Notes under the pieces: generated by a model
What the model saw: the letters and a program-made list of their open reading frames with translations, nothing else
Databases searched by the model: none
Told to the model about the DNA's origin: nothing
Position numbers and translations under genes: made by a program
Assembly (NCBI GenBank): GCA_900767015.1
Contig: CAAFXQ010000228.1
Span: 1-5,455 of the forward strand
DNA: 5,455 nucleotides
Origin: Clostridia bacterium
GTDB lineage: Bacteria > Bacillota > Clostridia > Oscillospirales > Acutalibacteraceae
Direction: 5' to 3'
Shown: piece after piece, positions 1 to 5,118 of the stretch
Numbering within the stretch: the stretch's first letter is position 1
Layout of the letters: the number at the start of each line of letters is the position of its first letter

Positions 1-1
1 C

Positions 2-802
2 GCATCAAGCAAGGCAAAGAGAATTAATGTTATTATGCCGATGCTTTACGAGGGCAGACAGCACAAGAGAACCATGCGTGAGTCTCTTGACTGTGCGCTT
101 GCTTTACAGGAGCTTGAGAATATGGGTGTCAGCAACATCATCACCTTTGATGCACATGACCCGAGAGTCCAGAACGCAATCCGGATCGGCTTCGAAAGCG
201 TTTCGCCGAACTATCAGATGATTAAGGCTCTTGCCAAAAGCGTCAAGAACGACATTCATTTTAACCCCGACAGCACCATGATGATTTCCCCCGACGAGGG
301 CGGAATGGGACGCTGTGTATATTATTCCCAGGTTCTCGGCATTGAGCTCGGCATGTTCTACAAGCGCAGAGACTACTCGAAAACCGTCGGCGGAAGAAAC
401 CCGATACTCGCTCATGAATTTTTAGGCGACAACGTTGAGGGCAAGGACGTTATCGTTGTTGACGATATGATTTCAAGCGGCGACAGCATGCTTGACGTAT
501 GCCGTCAGCTGAAAAACCTGCACGCTAAACGCATTTTCGTATTCTCCTCTTTCGGTCTTTTCACCTCCGGACTTGAGAGATTTGACGAAGCGTACAAAAA
601 CGGTCTTTTCGACAAGATCTTCACGACGAATCTTATTTACAATCCCCCTGCTCTTCTTGAGCGTGAATGGTACGGTCTTGTTGATATGTCGAAATACTGC
701 GCTTTCATCATCAACACACTCAATCACGACGAATCGGTCAGCATCTTCCTTGACCCCATCAAGAAGATTCACGACTATATCGACAGATATCACCTCAAAT
801 GA
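2..802 (+). CDS. prs: Ribose-phosphate pyrophosphokinase (PRPP synthetase), 5' end missing
   Basis: This cytoplasmic enzyme transfers pyrophosphate from ATP to ribose 5-phosphate to make PRPP, the precursor for purines, pyrimidines, NAD, histidine and tryptophan. The frame is open from the left edge, so the N-terminal part lies outside; 266 residues are visible. Counting from the internal Met at position 35, the visible motifs are: YEGRQHKR at 5-12; FDAHDP at 38-43 (catalytic His region); the flexible loop YKRRDYSKTVGG at 109-120; and the PRPP-binding loop VVDDMISSGDSM at 141-152, whose paired Asp are D143 and D144 (from base 461). FDAHDP and SSGDS in place of the usual TAGT loop match the longer clostridial form of the family, as I remember it (about 390 residues). 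The Met at 35 is not the start: the family sequence AKRINVIMP continues across it. The gene is followed by a terminator. Identification is firm. Confidence 0.95.
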   Translation, partial: ASSKAKRINVIMPMLYEGRQHKRTMRESLDCALALQELENMGVSNIITFDAHDPRVQNAIRIGFESVSPNYQMIKALAKSVKNDIHFNPDSTMMISPDEGGMGRCVYYSQVLGIELGMFYKRRDYSKTVGGRNPILAHEFLGDNVEGKDVIVVDDMISSGDSMLDVCRQLKNLHAKRIFVFSSFGLFTSGLERFDEAYKNGLFDKIFTTNLIYNPPALLEREWYGLVDMSKYCAFIINTLNHDESVSIFLDPIKKIHDYIDRYHLK

Positions 803-805
803 GAA

Positions 806-822
806 TTCGTAATGCGTAATTA
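806..822. repeat. Short imperfect tandem repeat TTCGTAA/TGCGTAA
   Basis: Just after the prs stop codon, TTCGTAA (806-812) is followed directly by TGCGTAA (813-819) and TTA. Strings of this sort often occur in small intergenic repeat families of related Clostridia, from general recollection. Only about two copies are present here, so it may be a remnant or chance. Confidence 0.25.
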
Positions 823-833
823 AATTATAACAT

Positions 834-872
834 AAGGCCGTTTTGTTATAAAATGTGACAATGCGGCTTTTT
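834..872 (+). terminator. Intrinsic terminator of prs
   Basis: AAGGCCG (834-840) pairs with CGGCTTT (864-870) with one G-T wobble. TTGT (843-846) pairs with ACAA (858-861) inside it, leaving an 11-nt loop. A T5 run (868-872) closes the structure. It sits 31 nt after the prs stop and ahead of the next promoter, as expected of a transcription end. An alternative AT-only stem, TTATAAC (825-831) with GTTATAA (845-851), is weaker and would compete with it. Confidence 0.6.
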
Positions 873-875
873 ATG

Positions 876-904
876 TTGCAATCTTATTTTTATTGGAGTA
901 TAAT
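876..904 (+). promoter_or_regulatory. Sigma-A-type promoter of the symporter-peptidase unit
   Basis: A -35 box TTGCAA (876-881; 5 of 6 to TTGACA) and a perfect -10 box TATAAT (899-904) are separated by exactly 17 bp. Transcription should begin near 910-912, giving a leader of about 45 nt before the symporter start codon. The upstream terminator separates it from prs. Confidence 0.75.
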
Positions 905-915
905 GAAAAAAATGT

Positions 916-943
916 TGAGACGAGTCGAATCGTCTCATTTTTT
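916..943 (+). promoter_or_regulatory. Leader hairpin followed by T6, between promoter and RBS
   Basis: TGAGACGA (916-923) and TCGTCTCA (930-937) form a perfect 8-bp inverted repeat with the 6-nt loop GTCGAA, followed at once by T6 (938-943). An A7 run (906-912) lies on the 5' side. The shape is that of a small intrinsic terminator, but it begins only about 5 nt after the predicted transcription start and ends 2 nt before the Shine-Dalgarno. It could be an attenuator, a DNA operator for a dimeric repressor, or a 5' stem that stabilises the mRNA. The sequence does not decide between these. Confidence 0.55.
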
Positions 944-945
944 AC

Positions 946-951
946 GGAGGG
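946..951 (+). promoter_or_regulatory. Ribosome binding site deciding the symporter start
   Basis: GGAGGG lies 5 nt before the ATG at 957. The in-frame ATGs further upstream (855, 861, 876, 903, 912) overlap the terminator, promoter or leader hairpin. Only the one at 903 has any GGAG nearby, and that GGAG lies between the -35 and -10 boxes. The start at 957 is therefore preferred. Confidence 0.8.
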
Positions 952-956
952 AAATC

Positions 957-2351
957 ATGAATCAGGTTTCAAGAAAAACAATTATCAACTTCTGTTTACC
1001 GCAGTTTGCGATGGGCTTGTTCACGACAATGCTCAACAACTACCTGATCTATTTTTATCAGCCGACCGAAAGCTCGGGGCTTCCCGTGCTCATCACACAG
1101 GGCTATGTTGTTTTCGGTATACTGACGGTTATCGGTCTGATTAAGGCAATCGGTCACGTTATCGACGCCTTTTCCGACCCGATTGTTGCCGGAATCAGCG
1201 ACAAGAGCAAAAATAAAAACGGCAGAAGAATCCCGATGATGAAGTGGTTTTCGGTTCCGTTTGCTTTAAGTGCCCTGCTGATTTTCTGGTCGCCGAGTCA
1301 GAACCATATGTTCAACAACATATGGCTTGCTGTTTTCATCTGGGCATACTTTATCTTCTATACCCTCTACATGATTCCGCACAACGCACTGTTGCCAGAG
1401 ATGATTACAGACGAGGGTAAGCTCGTTGACGCTTATACTTACAGCTCCCTTTTCTTCGTCGTCGGAAGTATGCTCGGCTATGCAACGCCTGCCCTTGTCG
1501 CCGTAATGAAAAAATCATTCGGACTCGAACCGATTATGGCGTGGAGACTGACATTCCTTGTCTTTACGGTTATCGGTGTTGTATTGCTTCTGATTCCGTC
1601 ATTGACAATCAAAGAAAACGATTATGTCAATTCCGTAAGACCGACCGTGCCGCTTATGGCGTCGCTCAAACACGCTTTTTCGAACAAGCACTTTGTCATC
1701 GTCACCTTAGGTCAGCTTTTCGAGGGTACGGGCATGAGCTTCTTCCAGGCCTGCATCATGTATTACATCACCGAGCTTATGGGAATCCCCGAGGAACAGT
1801 CCATTATCATCATGGCAACCTCCATCGTCGGCTCTTTGATTCTCTATCCGCTTATCAACAAGTGGTCTAAGCACAAAGGTAAAAAGATACCGATGCTTGT
1901 CGGCTGTGTCATATTTACGGTGGCGGAATTCCTGATTTGCTTTGTCAATTTCTTCCCGAAGGATCATAAAATGGCAACGGCGATTGTATTCGCACTGTTC
2001 GTTTCGCTCCCGTTCGCCGTACTCAACATTCTTCCCTCTTCGATGATGGCGGACGTTATTCAGTATGACACGGTCAAGACCGGCGTCAATCAGGAAGGCA
2101 CCTTTGCCGCGGCAAAGAGCTTTGTTACCAAAATGGGCACCTCTCTTGCGATTATGATTGTACCGTCACTTGTTGTTATCGGTGCGGCTACGGGCGAAAG
2201 CGTCGGCAAAAAAGGCCTTTTGCTGACAGCTATCGTCGGCGGACTGTTTACGCTTGCCGCTGTCATTGTCTATTTCTTCTATCAAGAAAAGGAAGTGCTT
2301 ACGGTTATCAGATCAGCAAAAAAGCAGGAAGAAACCGCTAAGGCAGAATAA
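957..2351 (+). CDS. GPH-family (MelB-like) cation:solute symporter of the major facilitator superfamily
   Basis: This is a 464-residue integral membrane transporter with about 12 hydrophobic segments, the usual size for the glycoside-pentoside-hexuronide:cation symporter family. Signature regions visible are DAFSDP (70-75) followed by GRRIPMMKW (89-97), the family's loop 2-3 motif; the helix IV region YTLYMIPHNALLPE (135-148); and MMADVIQYDTVKTG (363-376) with EGTFAAAKSFVTK (380-392). By eye against MelB, the cation-site pair D55/D59 corresponds to D70/D74 and helix XI K377 to K392. The melibiose-binding D19 and D124 correspond to Q16 and M139. Solute uptake coupled to Na+ or H+ is therefore well supported, but the substrate is not known and is unlikely to be melibiose. 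The charged C-terminus (KKQEETAKAE) is cytoplasmic. The gene has its own promoter and is followed after 16 nt by the M20 peptidase gene, probably co-transcribed. Confidence 0.88.
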   Translation: MNQVSRKTIINFCLPQFAMGLFTTMLNNYLIYFYQPTESSGLPVLITQGYVVFGILTVIGLIKAIGHVIDAFSDPIVAGISDKSKNKNGRRIPMMKWFSVPFALSALLIFWSPSQNHMFNNIWLAVFIWAYFIFYTLYMIPHNALLPEMITDEGKLVDAYTYSSLFFVVGSMLGYATPALVAVMKKSFGLEPIMAWRLTFLVFTVIGVVLLLIPSLTIKENDYVNSVRPTVPLMASLKHAFSNKHFVIVTLGQLFEGTGMSFFQACIMYYITELMGIPEEQSIIIMATSIVGSLILYPLINKWSKHKGKKIPMLVGCVIFTVAEFLICFVNFFPKDHKMATAIVFALFVSLPFAVLNILPSSMMADVIQYDTVKTGVNQEGTFAAAKSFVTKMGTSLAIMIVPSLVVIGAATGESVGKKGLLLTAIVGGLFTLAAVIVYFFYQEKEVLTVIRSAKKQEETAKAE

Positions 2352-2367
2352 AAATCAGGAGGATGTC

Positions 2368-3813
2368 ATGAAAGTATTTATAGGTGTTCTTATCGTGATT
2401 CTGGCTTTCGTTCTCTTTCTTGTAATCAGAACGATTATTATCACGTCCAAGGCACGGAAGCTTTCCGCTTCTGCGCCCGCCTTTTCGGACAAAGAAATCA
2501 ATACGTATGCCGACCGGCTTTCCGAGATGATCAAGTGCAAAACCGTATCGGTCAAAGATGAATACGATGATACCGAATTTAAAAAGCTTCGGGAAACCAT
2601 GGAAAAGCTTTTCCCGCTCGTTCACGAAAGAGCAGAAAAAATGACTTTTTCCGACGACTGCTGGGTTTATAAAATACCCGGCAAAGACCAAAGCCATAAC
2701 ATCATGCTGATGTCGCACCATGACGTTGTTGAGGTCAGCGGCGAATGGAAATTCGACGGATTTTCGGCGCATATCGAGGACGGTAAAATGTACGGCAGAG
2801 GTACGGTCGACACCAAGACGCCGCTGTTTGCCGAGTTTTCGGCCGTGGAAGAACTTTTAGCCGAGGGCTTCGAACCGGAATGCAACTTATATATCGCCTC
2901 CTCTCACAACGAGGAATTGGGCGGCGACGGCATTCCGAAAGCCAACGAGTACTTCAAGGAAAACGGCATTACCTTTGACGTGATTCTTGACGAGGGCGGA
3001 GCCATCATCGAACCCCCTCTCGGCGGTATGAAGTGCGACAAATGTGCCATGATTGCCGTCCACGAAAAAGGCCGGTACTATCTTGATTTAAAAGCAGAAG
3101 CCGCCAATGCGCATGCAAGCCTTACGAGTGCGTCGAGCAACACACCCGTTGAGAGAATGTCGATGTTCATAGACGAAATCATGTCAAAGGACATTTTTAT
3201 AAGACGCCTCAATCCGCAGGTTGTCGCAATGTTCGAGCATCTTGCCCCCTACTGCGGCTTTATGATGAAGCTTCTGTTTTGCAACCTTTGGCTGTTCGGT
3301 CCCGTGATCAGGAAAGTCATGCCGTCACTGAACGCACAGGCAGGCGGTCTTATCGGCACAACCTGCACCTTCAATGAAATCAACGGCAGTTCGAAAGCAA
3401 AAGTCTGCACCGCCAAGGCATTTCTTCGTCCGGTTGACGAAAACGATTTTAAGCTTGACCTTGAAAAGTTCAAGGAAATCGCCGCAAAATATGACATTAC
3501 CGTCACGGAACCCGACGGCAACGAATATCATGCGCCGGCGGACATGACAAAACCGCAGTTTGAATACACCAAGGACTGCATCGCTAAGGTATTTCCGCAG
3601 TATCCGGCTTCCCCGTTCATTCTTCCCGCCGGAACCGACGCAAGAACGCTTACCGATGTTTGTCCGTGCGTGCTCCGCTTCGCCCCGATCAGACTTTCAG
3701 CCGAACAGCTTGCTTCCGTTCACGCTGAAAACGAAAACATTGACCTTGATGCCGTTGCGGCAGCGGTTGCGTTCTATAAAGAATTTGTCAGAAACTACAA
3801 AACGCAAAACTGA
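2368..3813 (+). CDS. Membrane-anchored M20 family zinc metallopeptidase (carboxypeptidase S / PM20D1-like)
   Basis: The family hydrolyses amide bonds at a free carboxyl end: C-terminal residues of peptides, or N-acyl amino acids. The product has 481 residues. One hydrophobic segment (3-26) is followed by SKARK. Expected di-zinc residues are all present: H117 and D119 in SHHDVV, bridging D148 in GRGTVD, catalytic base E182 with metal ligand E183 in HNEELGG, D208 in LDEGG, and H452 in SVHAENE. The lid-domain His is H249 in NAHAS, and GTDAR (422-426) is the carboxylate-binding region. The hydrophobic insert with NLWLF near 306-310 and the N-terminal anchor point to the CPS1/PM20D1 branch rather than PepT or DapE. 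The start at 2368 follows AGGAGG (2357-2362) by 5 nt; an earlier in-frame ATG at 2254 lies inside the symporter gene and lacks such a site. Substrate unknown. Twelve Cys and basic residues after the anchor hint at a cytoplasmic catalytic domain. Confidence 0.9.
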   Translation: MKVFIGVLIVILAFVLFLVIRTIIITSKARKLSASAPAFSDKEINTYADRLSEMIKCKTVSVKDEYDDTEFKKLRETMEKLFPLVHERAEKMTFSDDCWVYKIPGKDQSHNIMLMSHHDVVEVSGEWKFDGFSAHIEDGKMYGRGTVDTKTPLFAEFSAVEELLAEGFEPECNLYIASSHNEELGGDGIPKANEYFKENGITFDVILDEGGAIIEPPLGGMKCDKCAMIAVHEKGRYYLDLKAEAANAHASLTSASSNTPVERMSMFIDEIMSKDIFIRRLNPQVVAMFEHLAPYCGFMMKLLFCNLWLFGPVIRKVMPSLNAQAGGLIGTTCTFNEINGSSKAKVCTAKAFLRPVDENDFKLDLEKFKEIAAKYDITVTEPDGNEYHAPADMTKPQFEYTKDCIAKVFPQYPASPFILPAGTDARTLTDVCPCVLRFAPIRLSAEQLASVHAENENIDLDAVAAAVAFYKEFVRNYKTQN

Positions 3814-3838
3814 ATCAAAAATCACAATCAAATTATTT

Positions 3839-3870
3839 ACGCCTGCTCCCGATCGAGCAGGCGTTTTCCT
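3839..3870 (+). terminator. Intrinsic terminator after the M20 peptidase gene
   Basis: A perfect 10-bp stem pairs 3839-3848 (ACGCCTGCTC) with 3855-3864 (GAGCAGGCGT) around the 6-nt loop CCGATC. It is followed by a short T run within TTTTCCT (3864-3870). It begins 25 nt after the peptidase stop. The T run is brief, so some read-through into the TSUP genes is possible, and I find no convincing promoter between here and 3927. Confidence 0.8.
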
Positions 3871-3915
3871 GTACAACGAATAAACAAAAAGACAAATTCA
3901 AATAATAGGCTTGTT

Positions 3916-3923
3916 AAGGTGAT
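3916..3923 (+). promoter_or_regulatory. Ribosome binding site favouring a TTG start at 3928
   Basis: AAGGTGAT carries a 7-nt match (AGGTGAT) to the anti-Shine-Dalgarno end of 16S rRNA. The GTG at 3919 and the ATG at 3922 lie within or overlap it, so neither can use it. The TTG at 3928, 4 nt beyond it, is spaced correctly and opens with Lys-Lys-Thr before the first membrane helix. Confidence 0.6.
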
Positions 3924-3927
3924 GAGA

Positions 3928-4278
3928 TTGAAAAAAACAAGCATAATTGCGGCAGGTATAACCATCGGCTTAATCAATGCGCTTTTCGGAGCCGGCGGCG
4001 GACTGATAGCCGTTACATTTTTACTCAAAGCAGGCCTCAGCCAGAAGCAGGCACAGGCCACGGCACTTTGTATCATTTTGCCGCTGTCTGTCATCAGCAG
4101 TATCGTATATTTCAAGCGAGGCTATGTCGGGCTGAATCAGGCAAAAACCTATCTGCCGTATTCGCTCGCCGGCGCTCTGATCGGCACGGCGTTGATGAGT
4201 AAGCTCAACAACAAAGTGCTGAAAAAGATTTTTGCTGTGTTCATGCTCTGGGCAGGAATCAGGTTATTGATGCGATGA
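3928..4278 (+). CDS. TauE/SafE (TSUP) family transporter, N-terminal-half subunit
   Basis: This is a small integral membrane protein (116 residues from TTG at 3928; 119 if GTG at 3919 is used). It has four hydrophobic segments, roughly 5-33, 44-62, 77-91 and 101-114. The family exports or imports small anions and sulfur or organic acids such as sulfite, sulfoacetate or 2-oxo acids; members usually have about 250 residues built from two similar halves. Here only one half is present, with the glycine-rich first-helix motif GLINALFGAGGG (14-25) and the second-helix motif QAQATALCIILPLS (41-54). Its stop overlaps the start of the next gene (ATGA), which encodes the other half, so the two products are translationally coupled and probably form a heterodimer. 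No frameshift is needed: each gene has a complete reading frame. Substrate cannot be inferred. Confidence 0.82.
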   Translation: MKKTSIIAAGITIGLINALFGAGGGLIAVTFLLKAGLSQKQAQATALCIILPLSVISSIVYFKRGYVGLNQAKTYLPYSLAGALIGTALMSKLNNKVLKKIFAVFMLWAGIRLLMR

Positions 4279-4649
4279 AAAGAATCCTTTTTTTGATTCT
4301 GTCAGGAATTATCGGTTCAATGGGACTTGGAGCCGGAACCGTTCTGATTTTGTATCTGACAGTTTTTGAAAATATACCGCAAATAGAAGCGCAGGGTATC
4401 AATCTGCTTTTTTCGCTCCCCTGTGCGGCTTTGTCAATCATCATCTACAAGCATAAAAAGCTGATTCAAACAGACAACCTTTTATGGCTGATTCTTTCAG
4501 GCGTTTTCGGCGCAATTGCCGGATATGTGATATTAGACCGAATCAAACCCGGCTTTCTTTCCGACATTTTTGCTGTCGCCCTGATTGTCCTGTCAGCCTA
4601 TCAACTGTTTTTTGAAAGCAAAAAAAGAAAGACAAATAAAGATAAATAA
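4275..4649 (+). CDS. TauE/SafE (TSUP) family transporter, C-terminal-half subunit
   Basis: This 124-residue membrane protein has four hydrophobic segments (about 4-30, 41-58, 69-87 and 97-113) and ends in a basic tail (KKRKTNKDK). It aligns almost without gaps to its upstream partner at an offset of 3 residues. EAQ...L...LP....S.I.Y at 38-58 matches 41-61 there, G79 and G83 match G82 and G86, and IFAV at 98-101 matches 101-104. The glycine-rich helix 1 reads GIIGSMGLGAG (11-21), as in TSUP second halves. The ATG overlaps the upstream stop by four bases (ATGA); no separate strong ribosome site is seen, so translation by re-initiation is likely. The acidic first loop (FENIPQIEAQ), basic second loop (KHKK) and basic C-terminus suggest both ends are cytoplasmic. 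The gene ends 1 nt before a terminator hairpin. An isolated half-transporter with another role is possible but less likely. Confidence 0.8.
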   Translation: MKRILFLILSGIIGSMGLGAGTVLILYLTVFENIPQIEAQGINLLFSLPCAALSIIIYKHKKLIQTDNLLWLILSGVFGAIAGYVILDRIKPGFLSDIFAVALIVLSAYQLFFESKKRKTNKDK

Positions 4650-4650
4650 A

Positions 4651-4703
4651 ACGCCGGTACAAAGGCCAAAAGCCCGCTGTACCGGCGTATCTGTTATTTT
4701 TTT
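4651..4703. terminator. Shared terminator between convergent genes
   Basis: A perfect 11-bp stem pairs 4651-4661 with 4678-4688 (ACGCCGGTACA / TGTACCGGCGT). The 16-nt loop contains a minor GGC/GCC pairing. On the - strand the stem is followed directly by a T-rich stretch (TTTATTTATC), a classical end for ruvX, whose stop is 5 nt before the stem. On the + strand the T7 run (4697-4703) begins 8 nt beyond the stem, so termination of the TSUP unit in this direction may be weaker. Confidence 0.82.
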
Positions 4704-5107
4704 CTTGACGCCATGTAGTCCTCGAGTATCATCACGGCGGCCACGGCGTCAACGATATTCTTTCTTTTCTTCCCTCTGACATTCACTTCGTTCAATGCCC
4801 TGTGAGCGCTCACCGTCGTCAGCCTTTCATCCCACAGCACCGTTTCGACAGAAGAAGCTTCCGCAAGCTTTTCGGAAAACAGCGTGCATTTTTCCGCCCG
4901 TTCGCCGTAGCTTCCGTCCATATTGCGGGGAAGACCGACTACAATCCGTTCGGGCTTTTGCTCTTTTACAATTTCACAAAGCTTATCAAGAAGCCTCGGC
5001 TCATAGCTTTCACTAATGACACCGACAGGCGAAGCCAGCATTTCACTTTTATCGCAGACAGCAACACCCGTTCTGCTGTCGCCGTAATCAACAGACAAAA
5101 TAATCAT
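4694..5107 (-). CDS. ruvX: RuvX/YqgF family Holliday junction resolvase-like protein
   Basis: This cytoplasmic RNase H-fold nuclease of 137 residues is the usual family length. YqgF is linked to processing of the 16S rRNA 5' end and, by structural similarity to RuvC, to Holliday junction resolution. The motifs are complete: DYGDSRTGVA (7-16) with catalytic D7; IVVGLPRNMDG (55-65) after the second strand; WDERLTT (92-98) with E94; and VDAVAAVMILEDYM (119-132) with D120. The ATG at 5107 is preceded by AAGGA (5120-5116) with 8-nt spacing. The upstream gene's stop codon TAA (5121-5119) overlaps that ribosome site, so the two are closely coupled in one transcript. It converges on the TSUP pair. 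In many Firmicutes yqgF lies beside a UPF0297 gene and a DUF1292 gene; here the upstream neighbour is different. Confidence 0.95.
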   Translation of the reverse strand: MIILSVDYGDSRTGVAVCDKSEMLASPVGVISESYEPRLLDKLCEIVKEQKPERIVVGLPRNMDGSYGERAEKCTLFSEKLAEASSVETVLWDERLTTVSAHRALNEVNVRGKKRKNIVDAVAAVMILEDYMASRKK

Positions 5108-5118
5108 ATCAGTCGTCC

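Noticed and set aside
104..793. Two - strand open frames (104-415 and 473-793) opposite prs
   Set aside because: They lie antisense to a firmly identified gene, have no ribosome site or recognisable motif, and mirror its codon pattern.
855..956. N-terminal extension of the symporter from upstream ATGs
   Set aside because: It would be encoded by the terminator, promoter and leader hairpin; its peptide does not resemble the family, and a strong ribosome site fits only the ATG at 957.
2254..2367. N-terminal extension of the M20 peptidase into the symporter gene
   Set aside because: There is no ribosome site at 2254, the extension is just the symporter 3' end in another frame, and AGGAGG at 2357 marks the start at 2368.
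3871..3915. Promoter for the TSUP pair
   Set aside because: TGTACA (3870-3875) and AT-rich sequence near 3893-3906 are poor matches with poor spacing. I could not support a promoter call; transcription may depend on read-through or an atypical promoter.
3928..4649. TSUP gene broken by a frameshift
   Set aside because: The two frames meet in a clean ATGA stop/start overlap, and each product begins and ends at half boundaries of the family, so this is two intact genes rather than one damaged gene.
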